Source: Pseudomonadota bacterium (GTDB taxonomy: Bacteria; Pseudomonadota; Gammaproteobacteria; Burkholderiales; Burkholderiaceae_C). From it: 64,000 bases of DNA. Below the pieces are notes generated by a model. The model worked only from the letters and a program-made list of their open reading frames with translations. It ran no database searches and was not told the DNA's origin. The first letter of the stretch is position 1. The number at the start of each line of letters is the position of its first letter. Location: the NCBI GenBank assembly GCA_963205335.1, contig CAUJIM010000019.1, positions 1 to 64,000 on the forward strand, given 5' to 3'. Below are positions 23,134 to 32,300 of the stretch, in pieces. The translations under genes and the position numbers were made by a program.

Positions 23134-25079
23134 GCGAGAAGAAAACCGTGCGCATCGGCGGCGCCTCGGGCTTCTGGGGCGATTCGAGCGTGGGCGCGCC
23201 GCAGCTCGTCGCGAGCGGCCAGGTGGACTACCTGGCGTTCGACTACCTGGCCGAGCTCACCATGTCCATCCTCGCGGCCGCGCGCATGAAAAAGCCCGAG
23301 CTGGGCTACGCCACCGACTTCGTCGGCGTGACGATGCGGGCCGTGCTCGCGGACGTGGTGGCGCGGGGCATCCGCGTGGTGAGCAACGCCGGCGGCGTCA
23401 ATCCCGAGGGCTGCGCCCAGGCGCTGCGCGCGCTGGCCGCGGAACTGGACGTGAGCGTGAAGATCGCCACCGTGACGGGCGACGACGTGATGCCGCTGCT
23501 GGGCGAGCTGCGCGCCGGCCAGCCGCCGGTGGCCGAGCTGCAGAGCGGCGCGCCGCTGCCCGCCCGGGTGGTGACGGCCAACGCCTACCTCGGCGCGCTG
23601 CCGGTCAAGGCGGCGCTGGATGCCGGCGCGCAGATCGTCGTCACCGGCCGCTGCGTCGATTCGGCGGTGACGCTGGGCATATTGATGCACGAGTTCGGCT
23701 GGCAGGCGCATGAGTTCGACCAGCTTGCCGGCGGGAGCCTGGCGGGCCACATCATCGAATGCGGCTGCCAGGCCACGGGCGGGCTGCACACCGACTGGCA
23801 GGACGTGCCCGACTGGCCGCACATCGGCTACCCCATCGTCGAATGCGAGCCGGACGGGAGCTTCACCGTGACCAAGCCCGCGGGCACCGGCGGGCTGGTC
23901 GCGCCGCAGGTGGTGGCCGAGCAGATGCTCTACGAGATCCACGATCCAAAGGCCTACCTGCTGCCCGACGTGGTCTGCGACTTCACGCAGGTGACGCTGC
24001 AGCCCGCCGGGCCGCAGCGCGTGCGCGTGCAGGGCGCCAGGGGCCGCGCGCCCACGCCGTTCTACAAGGTCAGCGCGACCTGGATGGACGGCTACAAGAC
24101 CTCGGCGCAGCTCACCATCGTCGGCTTCGACGCCGTGGCCAAGGCGCGGCGCACGGGCGAGGCCATCCTCTCGCGCGTGGGCGAGCTGCTGGCCGCGCAG
24201 GGCCTGGCGCCCTTCAGCGCCACGCACATCGAGGTACTGGGGGCCGAAAGCGGCTGGGGGCCGCTGGCCAACCCGGCGGTGCAGCACACGCGCGAGGCCG
24301 TGCTGCGCTTGACCGCGCGCCACGCCGACAAGGCCGCGCTGGAGCTGCTGGCGCGCGAGGTGGCGCCCGCGGGCACCTCCTGGGCGCCGGGCACCACCGG
24401 CGTGGGCGGCAGGCCCGCCGTCTCGCCGCTGATCCGGCAGTATGCGTTCCTGCTGGAGAAATCCCGGGTGGCGCCCGCGGTGGCGCTCGATGGGCAGGCA
24501 GTGGCGCTGCCGGCCCCTCACCCCTCCCTCTCCCCAGAGGGGCGAGGGCGATCGGCCGTGCCTGAATCCCACCCCCTCCCTCCAGGCGAGGGCGCCCCCG
24601 GTTTCCTCCCTCTCCCCCTGGGAGAGGGCAGGGGTGAGGGCTCAGGATCGAATCAGCCTCCAGCGCTTGCCAGTCAAGCGCTACCAGCTACCAATAGCGA
24701 AGCAACCGGCACCGTCGAAGTCCCCCTGATCCGCCTCGCCTGGGCGCGCTCGGGCGACAAGGGCGACACCTCCAACATCGGCGTGATCGCGCGCCGCCCC
24801 GAGTGGCTGCCCCTGCTCGCCGCGCAGCTCACGCCCGAGGCCGTCAAGGCGCATCTGGCCTATGCCATCAAAGGCAAGGTCACGCGCTTCGATGTGCCCG
24901 GCATTGCAGCCTTCAACTTCGTCTGCGAGCAGGCGCTGGGCGGCGGCGGCATGGCCTCGCTCAACAACGACCCGCTGGGCAAGGGCATGGGGCAGATGCT
25001 GCTGGCCATGCCGGTGCGCGTGCCGCGGAGCCTGGACCTGTCCCCCATCCCACCCCGAACCGAAGGAGCCCCGAGATGA
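23130..25079 (+). CDS. atuA: AtuA-like protein: DUF1446 domain plus C-terminal ferredoxin-fold domain
   Basis: A 649-residue protein. Residues about 5-455 are the acyclic terpene utilisation (DUF1446) domain, starting VRIGGASGFWGDSSVGAPQL with NAGGVNPEGCAQAL, VTGRCVDSAVTLG and ATWMDGYKTSAQLTIVG. Residues about 530-635 are the AtuA-like C-terminal domain (RLAWARSGDKGDTSNIGVIA, FNFVCEQALGGGGMASLNND). In Pseudomonas AtuA is required for citronellol/geraniol growth; its reaction is unclear. The linker (about 462-525) is unusual because it is entirely encoded by intergenic-type repeats (24513-24691), with low-complexity SLSPEGRG-like sequence. RBS GGAG and ATGA overlap with the hydratase support the start. 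Confidence 0.88.
   Translation: MSEKKTVRIGGASGFWGDSSVGAPQLVASGQVDYLAFDYLAELTMSILAAARMKKPELGYATDFVGVTMRAVLADVVARGIRVVSNAGGVNPEGCAQALRALAAELDVSVKIATVTGDDVMPLLGELRAGQPPVAELQSGAPLPARVVTANAYLGALPVKAALDAGAQIVVTGRCVDSAVTLGILMHEFGWQAHEFDQLAGGSLAGHIIECGCQATGGLHTDWQDVPDWPHIGYPIVECEPDGSFTVTKPAGTGGLVAPQVVAEQMLYEIHDPKAYLLPDVVCDFTQVTLQPAGPQRVRVQGARGRAPTPFYKVSATWMDGYKTSAQLTIVGFDAVAKARRTGEAILSRVGELLAAQGLAPFSATHIEVLGAESGWGPLANPAVQHTREAVLRLTARHADKAALELLAREVAPAGTSWAPGTTGVGGRPAVSPLIRQYAFLLEKSRVAPAVALDGQAVALPAPHPSLSPEGRGRSAVPESHPLPPGEGAPGFLPLPLGEGRGEGSGSNQPPALASQALPATNSEATGTVEVPLIRLAWARSGDKGDTSNIGVIARRPEWLPLLAAQLTPEAVKAHLAYAIKGKVTRFDVPGIAAFNFVCEQALGGGGMASLNNDPLGKGMGQMLLAMPVRVPRSLDLSPIPPRTEGAPR
24513..24691. repeat. 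Array of three dispersed repeats forming the AtuA interdomain linker
   Basis: Three units lie end to end inside one reading frame: a CCCTCCCTCTCCCCAGAGGG hairpin (about 24522-24549), a long CCCTCCCT...CTCCCCCTGGGAGAGGG unit (about 24570-24640), and a CCTCCAGCGCTTGCCAGTCA palindrome (24656-24691). Each has relatives in non-coding positions of this window. The frame is kept through all of them, adding roughly 60 residues of Pro/Gly/Ser-rich linker. Confidence 0.75.
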
Positions 25080-26668
25080 TCCACATGCCTCCCACCGATG
25101 CCCTGCGCCGCATCCGCCGCGTGGCGCTGGGCGACCTGGTGCACCGCAGCGCGCTCAAGTTCCCCGGGCGCACCGCCGTCGTCGACGGCGACGTGCGCCT
25201 GTCCTACGCCGAGTTCGACGCGCGCAGCTCGCGCTTCGCGCACCACCTGCTCGCCGCCGTCGGCACCGGCCGGCAGATCGGCATGCTGTGCGCCAACTCG
25301 GCCGACATGGTGGTGGCCTACAACGGCATCCACAAGTCGGGCAACGTCTGGGTGCCGGTCAACATCCGGCTCGACGCCGGCGCCATCGAATACATCCTGC
25401 GCCACGCCGAGGTCTCGGCCATCGTGGCCGACGCGGCCTTCGCCGCCACGCCCGCCATCGCCGCCGTGCTCGCCCGGCTGGCCGTGCCGGTGGTCCTGAC
25501 CCTGGCCGATGCCGGCGCGGCCGGGGCGGGCGCGCCGACCCTGGCGCAGGCCGAAAGCGGCCAGCCCGGGCAGCTGCCCGACGTCGCCATCGACGGCGAG
25601 CAGCCCGCGCTCATCATGTACACCAGCGGCACCACCGGCGACCCCAAGGGCGCGGTGCACTCGCACGCCTCGGTGGCGGCCTCGGTCATGGGCAACATGG
25701 CCGGCTTCGGGTTCGACGAGACCGACGTGTTCTCCGGCGTGCTGCCGCTGTTCCACTGCGCGCAGCACTGCCTGGTGGCCACGGCGCACGCGGCCGGTGC
25801 CTGCGTGGTGCTGCTGCGCGGCTTCGTGCCCGACGAGGTGCGCGCCTCCATCGTGCGCGAGGGCTACACCCTCTTCACCGGCCTGCCGATGATGTACGCC
25901 GCGCTGCTGGCCGACCCGGCGTTCCGCGCGCCCTCGATGCGCCTGGCGATGTACGCCATGGCGCCCATCCCCGGGCCGCTGATCCGCCCGATCGCCGAGC
26001 GGCTGACCGGCAACGTCATGCTCGCCTCCGGCCAGACCGAGATGTACCCCGGCACCATGACCTTCAGGCCGCTCGCGCACCCGGGGCTGGACGCCAACTA
26101 CTGGGGCGCCTCGCTGCCGCACGTGGAGACCGCGGTGATGGACGACGAGGGCCGCCTGCTCGGCGAGGGCCAGCCCGGCGAGATCGTGCACCGCGGCGCC
26201 AACGCCATGCTCGGCTACTTCAAGGACCCCGAGGCCACGGCCGCGGCGCAGCGCTTCGGCTGGCACCACACGGGCGACCTGGGCATGTGGGGGCCGGGCG
26301 GGCAGCTGATGTTCCTCGACCGCAAGAAGGACATGATCAAGACCGGCGGCGAGAATGTCGCCAGCGTCAAGGTCGAGGCCGTGCTGCTGGCGCACCCCGC
26401 GGTGGCCGGCGCCGGCGTGGTTGGCCTGCCGCACCCGCGCTGGATCGAGGCGGTCTGCGCCTTCGTCGTGAAGAAGCCCGGCGCCGAGGTGGACGAGGCG
26501 GCGCTCGAAGCGCACTGCCGCGCCCGCCTGGGCGGCTTCGAGGTGCCCAAGCTGATCCGCTTCGTCGACGCCCTGCCCGCCACCTCCACCGGCAAGGTGC
26601 AGAAGCACCTGCTGCGCAAGGAGTTCGAGAGGCTGGCGCAGGAGGCGTGGGCGGGGGAGGCGGGCTGA
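25076..26668 (+). CDS. AMP-forming acyl-CoA synthetase (AtuH-like)
   Basis: A 530-residue acyl-adenylate-forming ligase. The phosphate loop is YTSGTTGDPKGAVHSH (about 181-196); later motifs are GQTEMYPGT, HTGDLGMWGPGGQLMFLDRKKDMIKTGGEN and STGKVQKHLLRK with the C-terminal catalytic lysine. It activates a free acid to its CoA thioester, the entry step for a carboxylic acid into this pathway. GAAGGAG precedes the ATG, and it overlaps AtuA by ATGA. It is the last gene of the unit and converges on the NERD gene. Confidence 0.9.
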   Translation: MIHMPPTDALRRIRRVALGDLVHRSALKFPGRTAVVDGDVRLSYAEFDARSSRFAHHLLAAVGTGRQIGMLCANSADMVVAYNGIHKSGNVWVPVNIRLDAGAIEYILRHAEVSAIVADAAFAATPAIAAVLARLAVPVVLTLADAGAAGAGAPTLAQAESGQPGQLPDVAIDGEQPALIMYTSGTTGDPKGAVHSHASVAASVMGNMAGFGFDETDVFSGVLPLFHCAQHCLVATAHAAGACVVLLRGFVPDEVRASIVREGYTLFTGLPMMYAALLADPAFRAPSMRLAMYAMAPIPGPLIRPIAERLTGNVMLASGQTEMYPGTMTFRPLAHPGLDANYWGASLPHVETAVMDDEGRLLGEGQPGEIVHRGANAMLGYFKDPEATAAAQRFGWHHTGDLGMWGPGGQLMFLDRKKDMIKTGGENVASVKVEAVLLAHPAVAGAGVVGLPHPRWIEAVCAFVVKKPGAEVDEAALEAHCRARLGGFEVPKLIRFVDALPATSTGKVQKHLLRKEFERLAQEAWAGEAG

Positions 26669-26722
26669 ATCAGCGTGCCGCGCGTGGCAGGAGCTTGATC
26701 CGCCGCGCTGCTCCAGGGATCG

Positions 26723-27679
26723 TCAAACGGTGAACCGCCGTTGATGCTCCCGGCAATACTGCTGTCCGCCAAACAGTTCAGGGTGGTTCCAGCAGTACTT
26801 GCCTTCGGCAAAGCTAATTTTCGAGCCGCACTCGGCGCAGATCAGGTGCTTGGCGTTTGCGTTCTGTGCGGGCGGTGTTCCAGGCGTCGCTGATGCATCA
26901 CTCCGGGATTCGGCGGTGTTTGGCCGACTTGGAGGTACTGCCGTTTTTTCGTGCGGCAGTATGAATTCGGGCAGCGCAAGCAGGTCGGCCGGCCGGTGCT
27001 GGCGCATCAGTTTTTCGGCCCATGCCGTGATGGTCTCGGGGCTGCGCACGTTGACCATGCTCTTGAGCAAACCGCCGCCTCCGATGCTTTCCACGAAGGA
27101 CTGGTGCCACGCGGGGAACTGGTCTGCCTTGATGATGTTGCCAGTGTCGAAGGTGTTGCGTGGCGGTCTCTGGATGATCGCCTTGGGGTGCAGCATCACC
27201 ACGTGGTGTATTTCGGGTTCCATGTTCAAGCGTCCGGTGATCTCCAAGCGCTGCAGCACTTTGACCAGCACGCGCGCATGCCGCTTGCTCTGCTCCAGCG
27301 GAGAGGGCACGCCGAACCGCTGGCCTCTTCCGTAATCCGCGGTGAACTCGCCGCGTTCGTTGATGAGCAGGTTGCATGCGTAGTTCTTGGTTTCGACGAG
27401 ATAAATGCCCAGCACGCGGTTGATGACCAGGTGGTCGATCTGCGCCACCTCGTCGTCCACGACGAAGCGCAGATCGTGCACCACGACATGGTTTTTCGAA
27501 TCCTTGAAGTGGCCGTCGATGTAGTAGGCGGAATCGCGCTCGCCTTCGATGCCCTTCGTGAGTCGCATCAGCTCGTCGCGCAGCCACTTCTTTTGCGATG
27601 CGTTCAGCGTGTTCGAGTCTTGCAGCGTTTGCAACAGGCGCACGCGTTTGGATTTGTCGTCAGCCGCTTTCAGTAGCAT
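26723..27679 (-). CDS. NERD-domain protein with C-terminal zinc-ribbon-like motif
   Basis: A 318-residue protein. After a helical start (KRVRLLQTLQDSNTLNASQK), a NERD domain covers about residues 30-200: FVVDDEVAQIDHLVINR, then IYLVETKNYACNLLINE. The D...ETK pattern resembles the nuclease-like D-ExK active site proposed for this family. A low-complexity spacer (PPSRPNTAESRSDASATPG) leads to CAECGSKISFAEGKYCWNH and a later YCREHQ, cysteines and histidines arranged as a metal-binding ribbon. Codons are AT-richer than in flanking genes. NERD proteins are linked to DNA processing but poorly characterised. The RBS is weak, and the start at 27679 is the best placed. Confidence 0.82.
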   Translation of the reverse strand: MLLKAADDKSKRVRLLQTLQDSNTLNASQKKWLRDELMRLTKGIEGERDSAYYIDGHFKDSKNHVVVHDLRFVVDDEVAQIDHLVINRVLGIYLVETKNYACNLLINERGEFTADYGRGQRFGVPSPLEQSKRHARVLVKVLQRLEITGRLNMEPEIHHVVMLHPKAIIQRPPRNTFDTGNIIKADQFPAWHQSFVESIGGGGLLKSMVNVRSPETITAWAEKLMRQHRPADLLALPEFILPHEKTAVPPSRPNTAESRSDASATPGTPPAQNANAKHLICAECGSKISFAEGKYCWNHPELFGGQQYCREHQRRFTV

Positions 27680-27775
27680 GGATCTGTGGTCTTTCAGTAG
27701 TGATGGTCCAGTCGGATGCTGAGGGCGAGTATCGCGCGCCGATCGAAATGAACCGGGCCGCAGCACAATTCCCTC

Positions 27776-29302
27776 ATGTCCGACACTTTCCCAGCTCCCG
27801 CCCCCGCCCACCGCGGCTGGATCCTCGCCGGCCTGATGGCGATGATGATGCTCGCGGCGATGGACACCACCATCGTCTCCACCGCCATCCCGCAGATCGT
27901 CGGCGACCTGGGGGGCCTGGCGCTGGTGAGCTGGGTGTTCTCCATCTACCTCGTCGCGCAGACGGTGACGATCCCGATCTACGGCAAGCTCTCGGACCTG
28001 TTCGGCCGCAAGCCGGTGCTGATCTGGGGCACGGTGATTTTTCTGCTCGGCTCGGTGGCCTGCGCGGCGGCGTGGAACATGCACGCGCTGATCGTCTTCC
28101 GCGGCCTGCAGGGGCTGGGCGCGGGGGCCATCATGGCCACGGTGATGACGCTCGCGGGCGACCTGTACTCGGTCGAGGAGCGCGGCCCGGTGCAGGGGTG
28201 GCTGTCCAGCGTCTGGGGCATGGCGGCCATCGTCGGGCCGGTGCTGGGCGGCGCGTTCGCCGAGTACGTTTCCTGGCGCTGGATCTTCCTGGTGAACCTG
28301 CCGATCGGCGTGCTCGCCCTGGCGCTCATCGGGCGCCACCTGCACGAGCGATTGCACCAGCGCACGCCGCGCATCGACGTGGCGGGCGCGGCGCTGCTGT
28401 TCGTGGCGCTCGGCCTGCTGATCTTCGGCGTGCTCGAAGGCGGGCAGACCTGGCCCTGGGCCTCGTGGCAGATCGTGCTGGTGTTCGCACTGGCGCTGCT
28501 CGCGCTGCTGGCGCTGGCGGCGGTCGAGCGGCGCGCGCCCGAGCCGGTGATGCCGGGCTGGCTGTGGCGCCGGCGCGTGCTGGTGGGCTCCAACCTGGCC
28601 TGCATCGGCATGGGCCTGGTGATGATGGCGCCGAGCATCTTCCTGCCGACCTTCCTGCAGTCGGTGCAGGGCCTGGGCGCGATCGCCGCCGGGCTGGTGC
28701 TGGCGGGCATCAGCCTGGGCTGGCCGGTGTCGTCCACGCTGTCGGTGCCGGTGTACCTGCGCCTGGGCTTTCGCGACACGGCGGTGCTGGGCGGTGCGCT
28801 GATCCTGCTGGCCTCGCTCGCCTTTCTCTGGATGCCGCGGCCGCAGCCGGTGGCGCTGGTGCTGCTCGACCAGGTCGCGCTGGGCGCGGGCTTCGGGCTG
28901 CTGTCGACGCCGCTGCTGGTCGGCATGCAGTCGGTGGTCGACTGGGGGCGGCGCGGCGTGGTCACCGGCTCCAACATGTTCGCGCGCTACCTCGGCCAGA
29001 GCCTGGGCGCGGCGCTGTTCGGCGCGATCTTCAACGCCTCGCTCGGCGCGCGGCTGGCGCAGGCGCCGGCGGCGCTGCAGGGGCAGGTGCCGGCCCACGT
29101 CGACGGCGTGATCGGCGCGCTGCAGGCGGCGCCCCCGGGCAGCGCCGCGGCGGCCTACCTGCGCGCAGCCCTGGGCGGCGCGACCGACGACCTCTACGTC
29201 GGCATGAGCGTGCTCGCGGTGCTGATGCTGCTGGTGCTGTTCATCGCGCCGCGCCGTTTTCCGGTGCTGCAGGAGCGCGCCGGGAATGCTGTCACCTCTT
29301 GA
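27776..29302 (+). CDS. MFS multidrug-type exporter, DHA2/EmrB family
   Basis: A 508-residue membrane protein with about 14 predicted helices, the size of DHA2 family drug:proton antiporters. Landmarks are MLAAMDTTIVSTAIPQIVGDL with the conserved membrane aspartate in helix 1, motif A in GKLSDLFGRKPV, and LGGAFAEYVSWRWIFLVNLPIG (motif C/D region). A hydrophilic segment at about 430-470 precedes the last helix, as in EmrB. It is divergent from the NERD gene by 96 bp and lies 84 bp upstream of putA on the same strand. The substrate is not predictable. Confidence 0.92.
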   Translation: MSDTFPAPAPAHRGWILAGLMAMMMLAAMDTTIVSTAIPQIVGDLGGLALVSWVFSIYLVAQTVTIPIYGKLSDLFGRKPVLIWGTVIFLLGSVACAAAWNMHALIVFRGLQGLGAGAIMATVMTLAGDLYSVEERGPVQGWLSSVWGMAAIVGPVLGGAFAEYVSWRWIFLVNLPIGVLALALIGRHLHERLHQRTPRIDVAGAALLFVALGLLIFGVLEGGQTWPWASWQIVLVFALALLALLALAAVERRAPEPVMPGWLWRRRVLVGSNLACIGMGLVMMAPSIFLPTFLQSVQGLGAIAAGLVLAGISLGWPVSSTLSVPVYLRLGFRDTAVLGGALILLASLAFLWMPRPQPVALVLLDQVALGAGFGLLSTPLLVGMQSVVDWGRRGVVTGSNMFARYLGQSLGAALFGAIFNASLGARLAQAPAALQGQVPAHVDGVIGALQAAPPGSAAAAYLRAALGGATDDLYVGMSVLAVLMLLVLFIAPRRFPVLQERAGNAVTS

Positions 29303-29303
29303 G

Positions 29304-29324
29304 GTTGCACAAGGGTTAACCCTT
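29304..29324. promoter_or_regulatory. Candidate PutA operator: GTTGCA plus AAGGGTTAACCCTT palindrome
   Basis: GTTGCA at 29304-29309 matches the hexamer recognised by the ribbon-helix-helix domain of E. coli PutA, and a perfect 14-bp palindrome AAGGGTTAACCCTT follows at 29311-29324. Both lie in the 84-bp gap before putA, whose product here carries an RHH domain. Autorepression in the absence of proline is the known mode in E. coli. Its occurrence here is inferred from the sites. One hexamer alone could be chance. Confidence 0.5.
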
Positions 29325-29386
29325 ATTTCCCTGTCCTGATCCGCCGTGCGACCATCGCGGCCTCCGCGGTGGAAGGAGGCATCCCG

Positions 29387-32300
29387 ATGGGCACGACGAC
29401 CATAGGCATCAAGGTGGACGACAGCCAGCGCGAGCGCATCCGCGCCGCCGCCGCGAAGATGGGCCGCACGCCCCACTGGCTGCTCAAGCAGGCGGCGATG
29501 CTCTACGTGGACGCGCTGGAGCGCGGCGCCGGCAGCATTCCCCTGGCGGACGCCGGCGCTGCGGTGGCGGCCGAAGAGGTGCAACCCCCGCCGCCGCCAG
29601 AGGTGCAACCCTTCCTCGCGTTCGCCCAGTCGGTGCTGCCGCAGACCCCGCTGCGCGCCGCCATCACGGCCGCCTGGCACCGGCCCGAGACCGAATGCCT
29701 GCCCATGCTGCTGCCGCTGGCGCGCGCCGAGAGCGATGCGCAGGCCGAGCAGGTGCGCGCGCTGGCCACGCGCCTGGTGCAGGGCCTGCGCGACGCGCCG
29801 GTGGCCAGCGGCGTGGCGGCGCTGGTGCAGGAGTTCTCGCTCTCCAGCCAGGAGGGCGTGGCGCTGATGTGCCTGGCCGAGGCGCTGCTGCGCATCCCCG
29901 ACCGCGCCACGCGCGACGCGCTGATCCGCGACAAGATCAGCCGCGGCGACTGGCGCGCGCACGTCGGGCGCTCACCGTCCCTGTTCGTCAACGCTGCCGC
30001 CTGGGGCCTGGTGCTGACCGGCAAGCTGACGGCCACCAGCAGCGAGAAGAGCCTGTCGGCGGCGCTGACGCGCGTGATCGGCAAGGGCGGCGAGCCGCTG
30101 ATCCGCCAGGGCGTGCACCGCGCGATGAAGCTGATGGGCGAGCAGTTCGTCACCGGCCAGCACATCGCCGAGGCGCTGGCCAACAGCCGCGCGCACGAGC
30201 AGCTCGGCTTTCGCTACAGCTACGACATGCTGGGCGAGGCCGCGACCACCGAGGCCGACGCCCGGCGCTACCTGGCCGCCTACGAGCAGGCGATCCATGC
30301 GATCGGCAGCGCGTCCGACGGGCGCGGCATCTTCGAGGGGCCGGGCATCTCGATCAAGCTCTCGGCGCTGCACCCGCGCTACTGCCGCGCGCAGTACGAG
30401 CGCGTAATGCAGGAGCTGCTGCCGCGCGTGCTGCACCTGGCGCAGCTCGCGCGACGCTACGACATCGGCATGAACATCGACGCCGAGGAGGCCGACCGGC
30501 TGGAGCTGTCGCTCGACCTGCTCGAAGCCCTGTGCGCCGCGCCGGACCTGAAGGGCTGGAACGGCATCGGCTTCGTCGTGCAGGCCTACCAGAAGCGCTG
30601 CCCGCAGGTGATCGACCACCTGGTGGACCTGGCGCGCCGCAGCCGCCGCCGGCTGATGGTGCGGCTGGTGAAGGGCGCGTACTGGGACAGCGAGATCAAG
30701 CGCGCGCAGATCGATGGCCTGGCCGGCTACCCCGTCTACACGCGCAAGGCCTACACCGACGTCAGCTACCTCGCCTGCGCGCGCAAGCTGCTGGAGGCGC
30801 CCGACGCGGTGTATCCGCAGTTCGCCACGCACAACGCGCAGACGCTGGCCAGCATCTATCACCTGGCGCAGGCGGTGGGCGGCAGCTACTACAGCGGCCA
30901 GTACGAGTTCCAGTGCCTGCACGGCATGGGCGAGCCGCTGTACGCGCAGGTGGTGGGGCCGGCCGCCGAGGGCAGGCTGGCGCGGCCCTGCCGCATCTAC
31001 GCGCCGGTGGGCAGCCACGAGACGCTGCTGGCCTACCTGGTGCGCCGCCTGCTGGAAAACGGCGCCAACACCTCGTTCGTGCACCGCATCGGCGACGCCG
31101 GCGTGCCGGTTTCCGAGCTGGTGGCCGACCCGGTGGAGGAGGTGCTGCGCATCGCGCGCGAGGAAGGGCGCCTGGGCGCGCCGCACCCGCGCATCCCGCT
31201 GCCGCGCGCGCTGTTCGCGGGGCAGGGCGCGCTGGCACGGGCCAACTCGCAGGGCTTCAACCTGGCGCACGAGCAGCAGCTCGCCTCGCTGTCGGCCGCG
31301 CTGCTGGCCGGCAGCGGCCGGCGGTACTTGGCCGCGCCCCCGGGCGTCGCGCCGCCGGCCGACCCGGCGCGCGCCGAGGGCTGGCAGGCGCTGGCCAACC
31401 CGGGGGAGCTGGCCGACACCGTGGGCTGGGTGCGCGAGGCCGCGCCGCACGAGGTGCAGGCTGCGGCCGGGCGCGCCGCCGCCGCGCTGCCGATCTGGGC
31501 CGGCACGCCGCCGGCCGGCCGCGCCGACGTGCTGGCGCGCGCCGCCGACCTGCTGGAGCAGCGCAGCCAGCCGCTGATCGGCCTGATCCAGCGCGAGGCC
31601 GGCAAGACGCTGGCCAACGCCGTCGGCGAGATCCGCGAGGCGGCCGACTTCCTGCGCTACTACGGCGCGCAGGTGGCCGCGCGCTTCGACAACGCGGCCG
31701 AGCGCCCGCTGGGCGTGGTGCTGGCGATCAGCCCGTGGAACTTCCCGCTGTCCATCTTCACCGGCCAGGTCGCCGCCGCGCTGGCCGCCGGCAACACCGT
31801 GCTGGCCAAGCCGGCCGAGCAGACGCCGCTCACCGCCGCCGCCATGACCGCCCTGCTGCACGAGGCCGGCGTGCCGCCGGATGCGCTGCAGCTGCTGCCC
31901 GGCACCGGCGAGACGGTGGGCGTGCAGCTCGTGGCGCACCCGCGGGTGGCGGGCGTGCTGTTCACCGGCTCCACCGAGGTGGCGCGGCTCATCCAGCGCC
32001 AGCTCGCGCTGCGCCTGTCGCCCGGCGGCCAGCCCATCCCGCTGATCGCCGAGACCGGCGGGCAGAACGCGATGGTGGTCGATTCGTCCGCGCTCGCCGA
32101 GCAGGTCGTCGCCGACGTGCTCGCCTCCGCCTTCGACTCGGCTGGCCAGCGCTGCTCCGCGCTGCGCCTGCTGTGCCTGCAGGAAGACATCGCCGAGCGG
32201 CAGCTCGCCATGCTCAGGGACGCGCTGCAGGAGTGGCGTGTCGGCAACCCCGACCGCCTGGGCACCGACATCGGCCCGGTGATCGACGAGACGGCGCGCG

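Noticed and set aside
26723-29962. A minus-strand open frame of 1079 codons spanning the NERD gene and running antisense to the DHA2 exporter
   Set aside because: Only the last 318 codons have protein-like composition and a known domain. The rest is Arg/His/Gln-rich antisense of the exporter and the start of putA, a normal artefact of GC-rich DNA.
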